From Bartonella sp. CM31XJBT (GTDB lineage: Bacteria > Pseudomonadota > Alphaproteobacteria > Rhizobiales > Rhizobiaceae), in the NCBI RefSeq assembly GCF_028618555.1, contig NZ_JAQITD010000001.1:186001-250000 (forward strand): a stretch of DNA of 64,000 nt, given 5' to 3'. The notes beneath the pieces were generated by a model. That model was not told the origin of the DNA. It saw nothing but the letters and a program-made list of their open reading frames with translations, and did not search any database. Positions 41,656 through 51,882 of this stretch are shown here, in pieces (the stretch's first letter is position 1; each line of letters starts with the position of its first letter). Made by a program: the position numbers and the translations under genes.

Positions 41656-43253
41656 AGAAAAGATTTTTGGTTCAAAAATACCTTTATCTTGTTGAGCTAT
41701 AAGATATTGACATTTAAGGTGTGGTGATATGAGTCTCGTAAGACTTAATATATTAAGTGGTTTTAGAGTAAGTGATGAATATTCTTAAGTTGGGATTCTT
41801 GCCTGTAGAGTTTTTAGTTAAGTGAATTACATAATTGGAAAGCCAAGAGAGACCTGCTTGAAGAAGTAGAACTGTTTAGACCATATTGGATTGAAAATAT
41901 TCGTTCTTTAAAGTGTAGAAAGGAAGTCACACGCAATCATATATGGAAAACAATGAATATTATATCATCATTGTGTGATGACAGGTTGAAGCCATAAAGA
42001 TACACAAAAACATGCTGCTATTGTCAAAAGTCCGTACAACATAAATGCGCTCATTCACAGCTCATGTTTTGATATGTTTTCTGCACTCTCATAAAAGGTA
42101 CTTCTTGTTCCAATTAGACTCTCTTAGAATAAAGCCTATAGGAAAAGCGCTTTAAGTTTGTTTTATTTCATATATTTTGCCATGCTTTTTTTGTCCCCAA
42201 GAACTTCCGTTGCAAAATCATTACGAGATAGAAGGTGAGCTTATTTAATCAGCTTGAATCTTGGTTATGATAAAGATACACAGAATTTTTTGTAGCAGCA
42301 CGTTGACTTCTTGAGCCAAGGATTGTCCTAGTATTATTCTCAATTTTTTAATAAAATAACCTTAAAGGACGCGTACAGATACTCATAAGTATTATGCATA
42401 CAAGTAAGATCATATGGGATTAACATCGTTTCGCTCGCTAACAAAGCAATCTCGATTCATATCTGGTATATTTGCTATTTGAGTGCATTATTTGTTTAAT
42501 AAAGCTCGTGATTTTGCTGTGACCTATAAATCAATACCAATCATACAGCCGCGTATCTCAAATAAATATTGGTTCAGTACTTTTTGCGATAACCGCTTTT
42601 ACATGCCAGAATAGGATAAAAGTATTGCGTATATCTATTTTTTATAATCTCTGAAACAGACATACAATCTCATTGAGGAAAAATATAAAGGTATAAAGGT
42701 GAAAATCAGCGTGCTTTTTTACTTTCTTTTTTATTCGGCTTTACGGTTTTCAAAAGTAAATAGAGTAAGATCTTTTTACATAATCAAAAATTGATGCATG
42801 GTTTCATGCTTATTTCTATGGTTCTTTTAATGGTGCCACGATTTCATAAAGAAAAAATACATTATCGTGTTATGCATTCACGTATTTGTTTTAGAGGAAT
42901 TTTCTCAATGTTTGTCACATTTGTGCTACTACGGTGCTTATGAATGTTGTAATATAAAATCTATAATGCCTCCCCATCTTTATGTTTATGAAAAATAAAG
43001 TTAGAGCACCATACACTTTCTAGCTCAAAATATTGCAATAGATTTTAGCACTTAAGAGTGTTCATAAGAGGCCTTTTTACTCCTTTTTTATAGTTTTTAT
43101 CTACATGCTTCTCTATTTTTAAGGTGTAAGAAAACGGCGATAACTAACTTGCTATAAATAGTTTTGAAATGAGAGAATCTCACAATATTCTAATCTCACC
43201 TTGCTATGAAAAATGATAATTATGATTAAAATAAGTATGTTGTTATAAAAACT
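41656..43253. other. 1.6-kb spacer between convergent dapE and hemW
   Basis: No supportable gene. Near 41826-41999 an open stretch reads like a gene remnant (KRDLLEEVELFRPYWIENIR) but I cannot name it. From about 42650 to 43245 lies a right-hand repeat copy. The rest is AT-rich and unrecognised. Confidence 0.5.
42650..43245 (+). repeat. Right-hand dispersed repeat, copy before hemW
   Basis: Shares GAGGAAAAATATAAAGGTA, TTAGAGGAATTTTCTCAATG, GGCCTTTTTACTCCTTTTTT and GAAATGAGAGAATCTCACAA with the copies at 23.9 and 62.1 kb. The terminal motif is degenerate (AATGATAATTATGATTAAAA). Confidence 0.55.
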
Positions 43254-44453
43254 TTAATTTGCGAGTTGGCTGATGATGTGATCAAGAACAATACGTCCTT
43301 TGGTTGTTGCTTTTAAGCGTTGGTTATCCACCATTTCTATCAATTCTTGGTGTTGTAAATCGATCAGTTTTTCCATTGGGATACGTTTAGGGCTTAAGGT
43401 TTCATAGCGTATAAGTTCTAAGCCTTCGCAAAGGCGTAATCCCATAAGGAGCATTTCATTTGCCTGTTGTTCAGTGGTTAAATGTTCCGTTTCAATACAG
43501 CCATGTCCTGTTGTTTCTACCAAATTAAGCCACTGTTCGGGATGCTTTTCATTTATTGTGACATAACGTTCGCGGTTTTCAAGGTGTGATGACAATGTTT
43601 TTGAACAGAAAGAGGAATGATTCGATGCGTGCTCAATGAAACGTCCATGTGCTCCTGGACCAAAGCCTGCATATTGGTGATAACGCCAATAAAGAAGATT
43701 GTGTGCTGATTCGGCACCGGGCATTGCGTGGTTTGAGATTTCATAGGCAGGAAGTCCATGTAGTGTCGTTATTTCTTGAGTAAGATGATACAGATCTGCT
43801 GCTAGCTCTGATGGGGGAAGGATAAGTCTTCCTGCATCATGAAGCCGTTTAAAGGCAGTTCCTTCTTCGATCGTCAATTGATAAAGAGAAAGATGGTCCG
43901 CTGCTAAATCAATTGCTTGTACAAGTTCAGATTTCCATTGTTCAAGGGTTTGTTCGGGGCGGGCATAAATGAGATCAAAAGATAAACGTGGAAAAATTTG
44001 CCGTGCTAAAGCAATGGCACAAAGAGCTTGTTCCACATTATGGAGTCGGCCAAGTTTGCGCAATGCTTTATCATTGAGCGCTTGTATCCCTAGAGATAAG
44101 CGATTAACACCTGCCGCACGGTATCCACGAAAGCGCTCTGCTTCCACACTGGATGGATTAGCTTCTAATGTAATTTCAACTTTATCATCGACTACCCATT
44201 TTTTTGCAAGTGCTTGCAATAGGGCATCGACAGTTTGCGGCTCCATAAGGGAAGGGGTTCCTCCACCAATAAAAATACTTGTAATATGGCGTGGGCCTAT
44301 TTTGTGGTATTGTGTTTCTATTTCGCGCTTAAAGGCGGTGACAAAACGTGGTTGATCAACACCATGGATGCGAACATGCGAATTAAAGTCACAATAAGGA
44401 CATTTAGCTGCACAAAAGGGCCAATGAATGTAAATGCCAAAAGGTTCTTTCAT
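43254..44453 (-). CDS. hemW: HemW, radical-SAM heme chaperone
   Basis: A 399-residue radical SAM protein of the HemW group, which binds heme and supports its delivery to respiratory enzymes; older annotations call it oxygen-independent coproporphyrinogen oxidase. The cluster motif CAAKCPYC (cysteines 14, 18, 21) is followed by DFNSH, and the HemW-type IGGGTPSLM and LEANPSSVE blocks are present. The ATG overlaps the rdgB stop by two bases, so they are translationally coupled. True HemN has an extra N-terminal cysteine arrangement that is absent here. Confidence 0.93.
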   Translation of the reverse strand: MKEPFGIYIHWPFCAAKCPYCDFNSHVRIHGVDQPRFVTAFKREIETQYHKIGPRHITSIFIGGGTPSLMEPQTVDALLQALAKKWVVDDKVEITLEANPSSVEAERFRGYRAAGVNRLSLGIQALNDKALRKLGRLHNVEQALCAIALARQIFPRLSFDLIYARPEQTLEQWKSELVQAIDLAADHLSLYQLTIEEGTAFKRLHDAGRLILPPSELAADLYHLTQEITTLHGLPAYEISNHAMPGAESAHNLLYWRYHQYAGFGPGAHGRFIEHASNHSSFCSKTLSSHLENRERYVTINEKHPEQWLNLVETTGHGCIETEHLTTEQQANEMLLMGLRLCEGLELIRYETLSPKRIPMEKLIDLQHQELIEMVDNQRLKATTKGRIVLDHIISQLAN

Positions 44454-45097
44454 GAGAATGCTAAAAGGTTTTCTGCCAAAAGTTTGAAAGCACGTGCGCG
44501 ATGTGAAAGAGGGGGAATATCATTACGTTTCCAGTTGTGTTTTTGCTCTGTTGACATTTCTCCAAAGGTATTTTCACATCCATCGGGTAAAAAAATAGGA
44601 TCAAAACCAAAGCCTTTATCTCCCCGTGGAGGCCAAATGAACGTTCCTTCAACGCATCCACGGAAGTAATCTGCATGAGCATCAGGCCATGCAATGCAAA
44701 TGACGGATATAAAACGGCATTTCCGTTGACTTTTTTCTCGTGCTCCGACTTTTTGGAGTTCATTTTCTATTTTTTTCATAGCTTTTGGAAAATTACGTGT
44801 ACCATCGGCTTGAATTGCCCAATCAGCGGTATAAACGCCTGGCGCACCCTCCAATGCATCTACCTCTAAGCCTGAATCATCAGATAGGGCAGGAAGTCCT
44901 GTTTTTTTTGCTGCTGAAAAAGCTTTAATATAAGCATTTTCTTCAAATGTTTTTCCCGTTTCTTTTGGTTCTGGCAAGCCCAGTTCTTTTGCCGATTGTA
45001 TTATTAAACCGAAAGGCGTAATTAAAGTAGTGATTTCATGCAATTTTCCGGTGTTATGTGTAGCAATGACAAGTTTTTTATCTGCTATGCTTCTCAT
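44450..45097 (-). CDS. rdgB: Non-canonical purine NTP pyrophosphatase (RdgB/HAM1)
   Basis: A 215-residue ITPase-family enzyme that hydrolyses dITP, ITP and XTP to keep deaminated purines out of DNA and RNA. Motifs: [11 protein letters not shown] (12-21), [11 protein letters not shown] (about 70), [12 protein letters not shown] and the C-terminal SHRARAF. It is coupled to hemW. In many rhizobia rph lies between rdgB and hrcA; here a 500-base spacer without a gene stands in that place. Confidence 0.95.
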   Translation of the reverse strand: MRSIADKKLVIATHNTGKLHEITTLITPFGLIIQSAKELGLPEPKETGKTFEENAYIKAFSAAKKTGLPALSDDSGLEVDALEGAPGVYTADWAIQADGTRNFPKAMKKIENELQKVGAREKSQRKCRFISVICIAWPDAHADYFRGCVEGTFIWPPRGDKGFGFDPIFLPDGCENTFGEMSTEQKHNWKRNDIPPLSHRARAFKLLAENLLAFS

Positions 45098-45600
45098 ATA
45101 GATTTCTCCAAAAATGAAAGGGGAATTATTTTTGTGCTAAAAACCGACTTTAATGCTCATACACACACATTTTACATGATATGATTATTTTACACGTTTA
45201 ATGATATTTTATTCCAATAAAATTTTTTATCTTGTATGAAGATAACCTTGCAAAGATATGAAAGACATCTCTTTATTTATATAGCATTTTTATGGTAAAT
45301 TTCCAATTTCCTGCTTGCTCTAAAGGGTGAAATTTTCTATCTACAGCGGTTTTTAATCAATCTAGATTCTCTTGATAAGTCCCTACAGCAGACCACTTTA
45401 CAGATCAACTCTTATCTTAAATATTTCTCACACACTCTAACAAAAAATATTTCCTGCGTAATTTATCAAGCATCACTCTGAAAGGTAGCATTTTACAGCT
45501 CAATAGGATAATATATTTTTATACTACTTAGACTATTTGACCAAACCTTGACAAAACTTATATAAGAGATGAGGATTTTAAAAGTAGTGAAACAATTGTG
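45098..45600. other. Spacer between divergent rdgB and hrcA
   Basis: About 500 bases, AT-rich. It holds the hrcA promoter at its right edge. I see no rph gene or obvious remnant of one and no CIRCE-type inverted repeat. Confidence 0.55.
45536..45564 (+). promoter_or_regulatory. Candidate sigma-70-type promoter of hrcA
   Basis: TTTGAC, a 17-base spacer and TATATA lie 37 bases before the hrcA start. Both boxes are close to consensus and the spacing is ideal. Found by eye; not proven. Confidence 0.5.
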
Positions 45601-46671
45601 ATGAAGCACAAAACTATTGATAATGAACTAAAATATCTTGATGAACGTTCGCGTGATATTTTTCGCCATATTGTTGAAGCTTATCTTAATGATGGTGAAC
45701 CTGTAGGGTCACGTAATCTTTCGCGGCTTTTACAACAGACATTATCGCCTGCGACGATTCGCAATGTGATGAGTGATCTTGAACATCTCGGTTTGATTTA
45801 TGCACCACATGTTTCTGCGGGTCGAATGCCGACACAATCAGGTTTACGCTTTTTTGTTGATGCATTTATGGAAGCGGGTGATTTGCCAAACGAAGAGCGA
45901 GAAAATATTGAAATGCAAGTCAAAGAGGCTGGTCATGCACAATCGGTTGAACATTTTCTTGTTCAAGCAAGCCGAGTTCTTTCAGATCTTTCACGTGGGG
46001 CAGGGCTTGTTTTAGCAACAAAACAAGAAGGAACATTGAAACATATTGAATTTGTACGCCTTGATAGGGAGCACGCTCTTGCCGTTTTGGTGACTCAACA
46101 AGGTGAAGTTGAAAATCGTATTGTTCATTTACCAGAAGGGGTTACCCATGCACAATTGACGGAAGCAACGAATTTTCTCAATGCCCATATTCAAGGGCGT
46201 ACATTGAGTGAAGCTAAAGGGGAAATTGCCCGCTTATGCGCAGAAACAAGGGCCGCACTTGATGATTTATCACATCATCTTGTTGAAACGGGATTAGCTC
46301 TTTGGGGAGGAGAAGATGCTGATCATAAAATACACCTCATTGTTCGCGGGCGTAGCAATTTACTTGAAGATGTAAAAGCAGAAGAAGATTTAGAACGGTT
46401 ACGCCATTTGTTTGATGATCTTGAAACGCGCGAGAGTATGGCACAGCTTCTCGATTTAACGGATGAAGGTTCTGGGGTTAGAATTTTTATTGGTTCAGAA
46501 AATAAGTTATTTTCTCTTTCTGGTTCTTCTTTAGTTGTAGCACCTTATCGAGATTCACAACAAAGAGTCATTGGTGCTTTAGGTGTTATTGGTCCTACAC
46601 GGCTTAATTATGCAAGGATTGTGCCCATGGTTGATTATACAGCTCAACTTGTGTCACAGTTATTGCGTTAA
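45601..46671 (+). CDS. hrcA: Heat-inducible transcription repressor HrcA
   Basis: A 356-residue repressor that binds CIRCE operators upstream of chaperone operons and is kept active by GroEL. The N-terminal winged-helix domain (LDERSRDIFRHIVEAYLNDGEPVGSRNLSR, read in two parts; then SPATIRNVMSDLEHLGLI) and the GAF-like and inserted domains follow as usual, ending in TAQLVSQLL. ATG 45601 and the GTG just before it are both possible starts. It is followed after 124 bases by grpE on the same strand. No CIRCE element is seen in this window, so its target (usually groESL) lies elsewhere. Confidence 0.95.
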   Translation: MKHKTIDNELKYLDERSRDIFRHIVEAYLNDGEPVGSRNLSRLLQQTLSPATIRNVMSDLEHLGLIYAPHVSAGRMPTQSGLRFFVDAFMEAGDLPNEERENIEMQVKEAGHAQSVEHFLVQASRVLSDLSRGAGLVLATKQEGTLKHIEFVRLDREHALAVLVTQQGEVENRIVHLPEGVTHAQLTEATNFLNAHIQGRTLSEAKGEIARLCAETRAALDDLSHHLVETGLALWGGEDADHKIHLIVRGRSNLLEDVKAEEDLERLRHLFDDLETRESMAQLLDLTDEGSGVRIFIGSENKLFSLSGSSLVVAPYRDSQQRVIGALGVIGPTRLNYARIVPMVDYTAQLVSQLLR

Positions 46672-46795
46672 AACGATGCAAGTAAGTATTTGTACTATAA
46701 AAGCTCATTGTATTATATACATCGCTACCCCTTGATTTTTGTCTGTAGAATTTCGATATCGAGAATAACGAATCTTATGAAGGAATAAAATTTTT

Positions 46796-47458
46796 ATGTC
46801 TGATGAAAAAAACAAATTTACTGACGCTTCATTTGAAAATTGTGATTTAAAAAATCCAGCTGATCGTAATACACTTAAACAGGCAGCCGATGAATTTTTA
46901 AAAACACATAAAACAGAGGAACACGAAGTCATTGAAACAGAAAGCAATGAGGTTAGTGATCTTTTAGCGTCTTTGCAGGATGAAAATAAAGAACTGAAAG
47001 ATCAGCTTTTACGTCTTGTTGCAGATATGGAAAATCTTCGACGCCGTACTATGCGAGATGTGGCGGATGCAAAGGCTTATTCCATTGCTAATTTTGCACG
47101 GGATATGTTATCGGTTTCTGACAATCTCAATCGTGCTTTGGAAGCTATTCCAGAAGGTGCACGGGAGAGTGATGCTGGTTTGAAATCATTGGCAGAAGGC
47201 GTTGAAATGACTGAACGTGCCATGATGGCAGCATTAGAACGTCATGGGGTGCAAAAAATTCATCCAGAGGGGCAAAAATTTGATCCTCACTTTCATCAAG
47301 CGATGTTTGAAATTCCCAATGCTGATGTTCCAGATAATACTGTTCAACAAGTGGTTCAGGCAGGTTATATTATCGGGGAAAGGGTGTTACGTCCAGCTAT
47401 AGTGGGTGTAGCTAAAGGAGGAGCAAAAGAAGCTTCTGTTGAAGCTGATTCGACTTAA
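46796..47458 (+). CDS. grpE: GrpE, nucleotide exchange factor of DnaK
   Basis: A 220-residue GrpE that releases ADP from DnaK. An acidic N-terminal tail precedes the long coiled-coil dimerisation helix (about residues 55-110, [15 protein letters not shown]), followed by the beta-wing domain ([21 protein letters not shown]). An AAGGA lies near the ATG. It is followed by a strong bidirectional terminator shared with the convergent thpR. Its partners dnaK and dnaJ are 7.6 kb downstream on the same strand. Confidence 0.96.
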   Translation: MSDEKNKFTDASFENCDLKNPADRNTLKQAADEFLKTHKTEEHEVIETESNEVSDLLASLQDENKELKDQLLRLVADMENLRRRTMRDVADAKAYSIANFARDMLSVSDNLNRALEAIPEGARESDAGLKSLAEGVEMTERAMMAALERHGVQKIHPEGQKFDPHFHQAMFEIPNADVPDNTVQQVVQAGYIIGERVLRPAIVGVAKGGAKEASVEADST

Positions 47459-47542
47459 AATACATCAATAACAAACCTCTATCGTAAAATGCAGTATTCC
47501 CTGCAGTTTCATATATATAGGGTCTTTTCTCAAAGAGTTTTT

Positions 47543-47573
47543 AAAGGGTGTGACAAACACCCTTTTATTTTTG
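47543..47573 (+). terminator. Bidirectional terminator between grpE and thpR
   Basis: A perfect 9-bp stem (AAAGGGTGT with ACACCCTTT) and 5-base loop, followed by TTATTTTT on the + strand. The thpR stop codon overlaps its right foot, so the hairpin can end both transcripts. Confidence 0.8.
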
Positions 47574-48104
47574 AAGTGGCCAATTTCCTTTTACAATATA
47601 GGGAGCCTTATTTAAGGGAGAGGCCGATAACAATAAAACAAAATGATCAACTTCAAAAGGAGGGACAAAAAAATCATTTTGAAAAGATAGATAAGAAGAA
47701 AGATCTTTAAGATTAATATCAAATATTCGTGCAAGAGTGATATGCGGAATAAACAGTCTTTCATCAGGCTTTAACTCTAATTTATTCCGAATATATTGCA
47801 TCTTTTCATGTAAAAGAGTAAGCTTTGCACAAGGTTCAATGCGAACCACAAGAGAATGGGGAGCATTTTCTGAACCAAAAACTTCAAAACCCTTTATCTG
47901 TAGCGTAAAAGAAGGAAGTTCTATAGTGTTAAAGGTATGCATAATTTCATCTGCTGTAGAACTTTCAACTTCGCCAAAAAAAGATAAGGTGACATGAAAA
48001 TTTTGCGGGTTGATCCATTGCGCTTTTGGTAAGCCATTTTGCAATGATACGAGGGCTTTTGTTGTTTGTTGAGGAATCTGGAGAGCACTAAATAGACGAC
48101 CCAT
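47565..48104 (-). CDS. thpR: RNA 2',3'-cyclic phosphodiesterase
   Basis: A 179-residue 2H-phosphoesterase of the ThpR/LigT group, which opens 2',3'-cyclic phosphates at RNA ends. The two HxTx motifs are clear: HVTL at residues 37-40 and HITL at 121-124. AAGGAG lies just before the ATG. The protein stands alone and converges on grpE, sharing a terminator. The biological role of bacterial ThpR is not settled. Confidence 0.92.
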   Translation of the reverse strand: MGRLFSALQIPQQTTKALVSLQNGLPKAQWINPQNFHVTLSFFGEVESSTADEIMHTFNTIELPSFTLQIKGFEVFGSENAPHSLVVRIEPCAKLTLLHEKMQYIRNKLELKPDERLFIPHITLARIFDINLKDLSSYLSFQNDFFVPPFEVDHFVLLLSASPLNKAPYIVKGNWPLQK

Positions 48105-48729
48105 GATATTATCTCCTTATAATGAAAGATGCTATCCCAAGCGCAATATAGATAATAAGGGCGGGGCACGTACCACATAAAACAAGGCAATAGTATAGAA
48201 AAAGAATGTCTAAAAAATGCTTACTATAATTATGAGCGTACAAAGCTTATTCGTTTTAAGAAAATGGTTATGACATTGATAAGAATTGCATTTTCATGAT
48301 CTGTATCACAATGATGTGCAATGGAAGATTACTTGTGTATTATAAAGGCTACAAAGTTAGCAGAAAATAAGAAAAGTTGATAGATTGTTGATGTGCGAAA
48401 TTATTTTGACATTTATCTTTAGCCTAAAATAAAGCATATTCTAATACAAGGTGAAGAGTTCTCTTTTCTGTAAAGATTTAATTATATGATTAAGTCGGGG
48501 AATAGCCATAATACGCAAAACTATTCAAATTGGTCAAATAATGTTAGGAAAGGAAGAAAAAAACCAGCATAACAAAATTACTATAAGCTTTTACATTTAT
48601 GATAATTATACCAATCCATAATGGATATGAATATTGGTATAAAAGCGGGAAGAGAAATTAAAATTCAAAATAATGATGGAAAGTTCCTATTTTCTAAGAA
48701 TTATCATCCTTGTTTATGATGAAAAAGCA
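48105..48729. other. Spacer between thpR and ptsH
   Basis: About 620 bases without a supportable gene. At 48608-48640 is an inverted repeat with perfect 8-base arms (ATACCAAT / ATTGGTAT) and an inner CCATAATGG. No T-run follows on either strand, so it is not a clear terminator. Confidence 0.5.
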
Positions 48730-49023
48730 CTAGTTTTCCTCTCCAAAGTTGTTATTGATGAGCTTTTCAAGAGCATTAAGAGCATCTGTTGCTTCTGGTC
48801 CTGAAACACGAATGGTGAGGTTGCAACCGGATGAAGCCGCTAGCATCATAAGTCCCATAATTGATGATCCGCCAACAATTTTTCCATCTTTTTCAACTTC
48901 AACAGTAACATTAAAATTGTCAACAGTTTGTACAAATTTTGCAGAAGCACGTGCATGTAACCCACGTTTATTACAGATATTGAAATGACGACTTATACAC
49001 GGGAGGGTATCTTTGGAAAACAT
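48730..49023 (-). CDS. ptsH: HPr phosphocarrier protein
   Basis: A 97-residue HPr. The phosphorylated histidine is His23 (RGLHARA), and the regulatory serine recognised by HPr kinase is Ser54 in SSIMG. The N-terminus is about eight residues longer than that of most HPr. In alphaproteobacteria HPr belongs to a regulatory phosphotransferase chain (EI-Ntr, HPr, EIIA) rather than sugar uptake. It is the last gene of the batR-batS-hprK-ptsM-ptsH run, ten bases after ptsM. Confidence 0.94.
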   Translation of the reverse strand: MFSKDTLPCISRHFNICNKRGLHARASAKFVQTVDNFNVTVEVEKDGKIVGGSSIMGLMMLAASSGCNLTIRVSGPEATDALNALEKLINNNFGEEN

Positions 49024-49033
49024 TGGTATTTTA

Positions 49034-49435
49034 TTATCCGCTAATCATACTTGGTACATTAATATATTTACGCCCTGCTTCTTGTGCTATTCTTAACGCG
49101 TCTGATAATGAAATATCCGGACATTTGCGAATAGAAATCAGTTTAATAAGCATGGGCAAATTAACACCCGCAATCATTTCAACGCGTCCTTTTTCAATAG
49201 CAGGAATAGCTATATTTGATGGTGTTCCACCGAACACATCTGTTAATATGATGACGCCATGATCCGTATCTGTATCGGTTACTGCGGCTATAATATCACC
49301 TCGGCGCTGATCTATATCGTCATCGGGATAAACGCATATTGTTGCGAACTTTTCTTGTACTCCAACAACATGTTCCACGGCATGTAAAAATTCGACAGCC
49401 AGCTCACCGTGCGTTACAAGCACGAGTCCAATCAT
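49034..49435 (-). CDS. ptsM: PTS EIIA component, mannose type (regulatory)
   Basis: A 133-residue Man-family EIIA domain; the phosphorylated histidine is His9 (VLVTHGELA), and TDVFGGTPSN and the MLIKL segment are typical. No EIIB, EIIC or EIID is present, so it is probably the terminal phosphoacceptor of a regulatory chain. It lies 135 bases downstream of hprK and is followed closely by ptsH. The same gene order is known from Brucella and Agrobacterium. Confidence 0.92.
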   Translation of the reverse strand: MIGLVLVTHGELAVEFLHAVEHVVGVQEKFATICVYPDDDIDQRRGDIIAAVTDTDTDHGVIILTDVFGGTPSNIAIPAIEKGRVEMIAGVNLPMLIKLISIRKCPDISLSDALRIAQEAGRKYINVPSMISG

Positions 49436-49570
49436 TTACGCAAACTCCTGTTAACTAATAAGACCCAACCATATTGGTGGGAAAGACATTGTACAAGGCT
49501 TTATCTTGCTGCCAAGAAAAATTTGCAAAAAAAAGGCAAAAATTGTGATTTTTTTATCTTTAGAAAAAAA

Positions 49571-50035
49571 TTAGACAGATTTTTGCCATATTTTTTTAAA
49601 CAAAAATGCTTCAATAGCTTGACAAATGGCGGTACAATCGGCTTCACGAAGAGAGGGAAGTTTTAAAAGAGGAATGTGCAAATTTTCAAATTGAAAAGTT
49701 TTATTTGTGGAAAAACGTTCATATTCCGGACCGAGAAAAATAACACAATCGATAATTGTGTGCTTTTCAAATTCTATCATATAAAGACCAACGCCACGAA
49801 TCTCGATGCCGCCCTCTAAATTATCGGGAGTGTATCCGTGAAGCTTTCCATTTTCCGCACGCAACATTGTATAATCATCACTGATAAGCTTCGCTTCACG
49901 TTTTGACCACTCAGCGCGGTCAAGCAAAGAAAGGGTGAGGGTTGATTTTCCTGATCCCGATGGACCTATAATTAACAGCCCCTTGCCGCCTAGTTGAAGG
50001 CAATTTGCGTGGAGTATTTCACATTTTGTTTTCAT
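49571..50035 (-). CDS. hprK: HPr kinase/phosphorylase, short alphaproteobacterial form
   Basis: A 154-residue protein equal to only the C-terminal catalytic domain of Gram-positive HprK (about 310 residues). The P-loop GPSGSGKST is at 24-32, and the signature GGIEIRGVG follows near 75. The missing N-terminal domain is normal for the alphaproteobacterial group. It phosphorylates HPr on serine and reverses this. It lies 23 bases after batS and before ptsM, tying the sensor kinase to the phosphotransferase chain at least in transcription. Confidence 0.93.
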   Translation of the reverse strand: MKTKCEILHANCLQLGGKGLLIIGPSGSGKSTLTLSLLDRAEWSKREAKLISDDYTMLRAENGKLHGYTPDNLEGGIEIRGVGLYMIEFEKHTIIDCVIFLGPEYERFSTNKTFQFENLHIPLLKLPSLREADCTAICQAIEAFLFKKIWQKSV

Positions 50036-50058
50036 GTCTTTTACTTTGGATAAAAGAT

Positions 50059-51843
50059 TTATTTAGCAAGCGGAAGCATAATAGTAAAACGTGCACCAGT
50101 TTTACACTTCCCAAGTGTAGGATCAATAATATTTTCGGCTGTAATTGTCCCATTATGAGCTTCGATGATTTGCCGACTAATAGAAAGGCCAAGTCCAGAG
50201 TTTTGCCCAAAAGCATCTTCATTTGGTCGATCTGTATAAAAACGTTCAAAAATGCGTTCAATATTTTCTGAACGAATACCTGGGCCATTATCTTCAATGG
50301 TTAAAATAAGGGTTGAAGCATGACTTTTCATAGTAATGCAAATTTTGCCACGATTCCGAGGAATAAAAGAACGCGCATTTTCAAGAAGATTTGAAATCAC
50401 TTGTCCTAAACGGAGTTCGTGTCCCAATACAAGATAGGCTTTTCCATGAGGACGTGGGACAATATTAAGGCTTATATCAATGGTTTGCGTATTACGATAC
50501 ACTTCCTGAACAGCATGAACAAGACTTTCCAAAAGCGGTGTCATATCAACAATCTCTGCGGTTTCTCGTGCAAGCTCTGCATCGAGCCGTGATGCATCAG
50601 AAATATCTGTAATCAACCGATCAAGGCGGCGCACATCATGTTGAATAATTTCAAGCAATTTCTCTTGTGCTTCTTCATTTTTAGCCAGAGGGAGCGTTTC
50701 AACAGCACTGCGTAGAGAGGTGAGAGGATTTTTTAATTCGTGGCTTACATCAGCAGCAAAGCGTTCAATGGCTTCAATACGCATATAAAGGGCATTGGTC
50801 ATATCACGAATAGAAGTTGAAAGGTGACCAATTTCATCTTCACGCATTGAAAAATCAGGAATTTCTACACGCTGATTATTGCCATTACGCACTCGATTAG
50901 CCGAGGCAGATAATTTACTTAATGGATGGGCAATCGTATGGGCCAAAAAGAGAGAAAGAACCAAAAGTACGCTACCTACAACGGCAAAAACTTTGAAGAT
51001 AACCAGTCTTTCGCCTTTTACAATGTTATCAATATCGGAACCAGTGGTTGAAAGAAGAAGAGCTCCAACCACTGCGCGATAGCGTTGAACAGGAACGGCA
51101 ACAGAAACAATTAATTGCCCTTGTCTGTTGCGTCTTTTTGCCGTAGCAAGAGATCCGTTTAATGCGCGGTACACTTCTGGATAAGCAATACCACTGGTTT
51201 TTGTTTGTTCTCTGTCAAGAGCAATACCTTTACCATAAAATGCGCTTGAATACCATGAAGTAAGGCGATCCCACATGTTTTGTTCTGTTTTAAGTGGGGG
51301 TAAATCATAACTAAAAACTTCTCCACTAGAATAAAGAACGCGCGAATCAAGAAGGAGAGTAGCATCACGATCATAGATACGTGCTCTTGTCGTTTTAGGT
51401 GTGATGAGACGCCGTAAAAGAGGGGCAACTTGCTCAGGGTTAATAGGAAAATCCCAAGAATCGGTTGATTGAGGGGCTGGTGTAACGCTTTCACCAGTCT
51501 GTAACTCTAAGAGTTTTTGGGGATCAATGAGGATAGAATTTGTATCTACTGTTGCAGAAGCAGCAATAGCCCCAGCAATAATTTTTCCTTGGGTACATAA
51601 ACTTTTAATTTTTGCTTCAATTAAACCATCGCGAAATTGGTTAAGGTATAAAATGCCTGTAACTAAAACGGCAAGGGCAGCAATGTTTAATATAACAATG
51701 CGACGTGTAAGGCTGGAAAAAAGCAATTGTCTAAAGAGACGTTGTATTCGAAGATGCAAACGAGAAAACATAAGAAATGGCGTTGAGGATGTACCATTAA
51801 CGGTTGTTTTTTGTAAAGTTTCCAGTTGAGAATTGTCTGTCAT
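50059..51843 (-). CDS. batS: Sensor histidine kinase BatS (ChvG/BvrS/ExoS family)
   Basis: A 594-residue inner-membrane kinase with two membrane segments (about 48-66 and 283-302), a periplasmic sensing domain between them, HAMP, the H-box DVSHELKNPLTS (His368) and an HATPase domain (NLLENARSF, DNGPGI, GLGLSIS). The family (ChvG, ExoS, BvrS) responds to acid or envelope cues and controls host interaction; in B. henselae BatR/BatS is reported to regulate the VirB secretion system at near-neutral pH. It is 39 bases downstream of batR. Unlike DivL in this window, it keeps all catalytic residues. Confidence 0.95.
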   Translation of the reverse strand: MTDNSQLETLQKTTVNGTSSTPFLMFSRLHLRIQRLFRQLLFSSLTRRIVILNIAALAVLVTGILYLNQFRDGLIEAKIKSLCTQGKIIAGAIAASATVDTNSILIDPQKLLELQTGESVTPAPQSTDSWDFPINPEQVAPLLRRLITPKTTRARIYDRDATLLLDSRVLYSSGEVFSYDLPPLKTEQNMWDRLTSWYSSAFYGKGIALDREQTKTSGIAYPEVYRALNGSLATAKRRNRQGQLIVSVAVPVQRYRAVVGALLLSTTGSDIDNIVKGERLVIFKVFAVVGSVLLVLSLFLAHTIAHPLSKLSASANRVRNGNNQRVEIPDFSMREDEIGHLSTSIRDMTNALYMRIEAIERFAADVSHELKNPLTSLRSAVETLPLAKNEEAQEKLLEIIQHDVRRLDRLITDISDASRLDAELARETAEIVDMTPLLESLVHAVQEVYRNTQTIDISLNIVPRPHGKAYLVLGHELRLGQVISNLLENARSFIPRNRGKICITMKSHASTLILTIEDNGPGIRSENIERIFERFYTDRPNEDAFGQNSGLGLSISRQIIEAHNGTITAENIIDPTLGKCKTGARFTIMLPLAK

Positions 51844-51882
51844 CGATTTGATTGCCGTTCAAATTTTTGCGACAAAGTAGTT

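Noticed and set aside
45098-47000. CIRCE operator near hrcA, grpE or dnaK
   Set aside because: I looked for the TTAGCACTC ... GAGTGCTAA pair and found none in these upstream regions.
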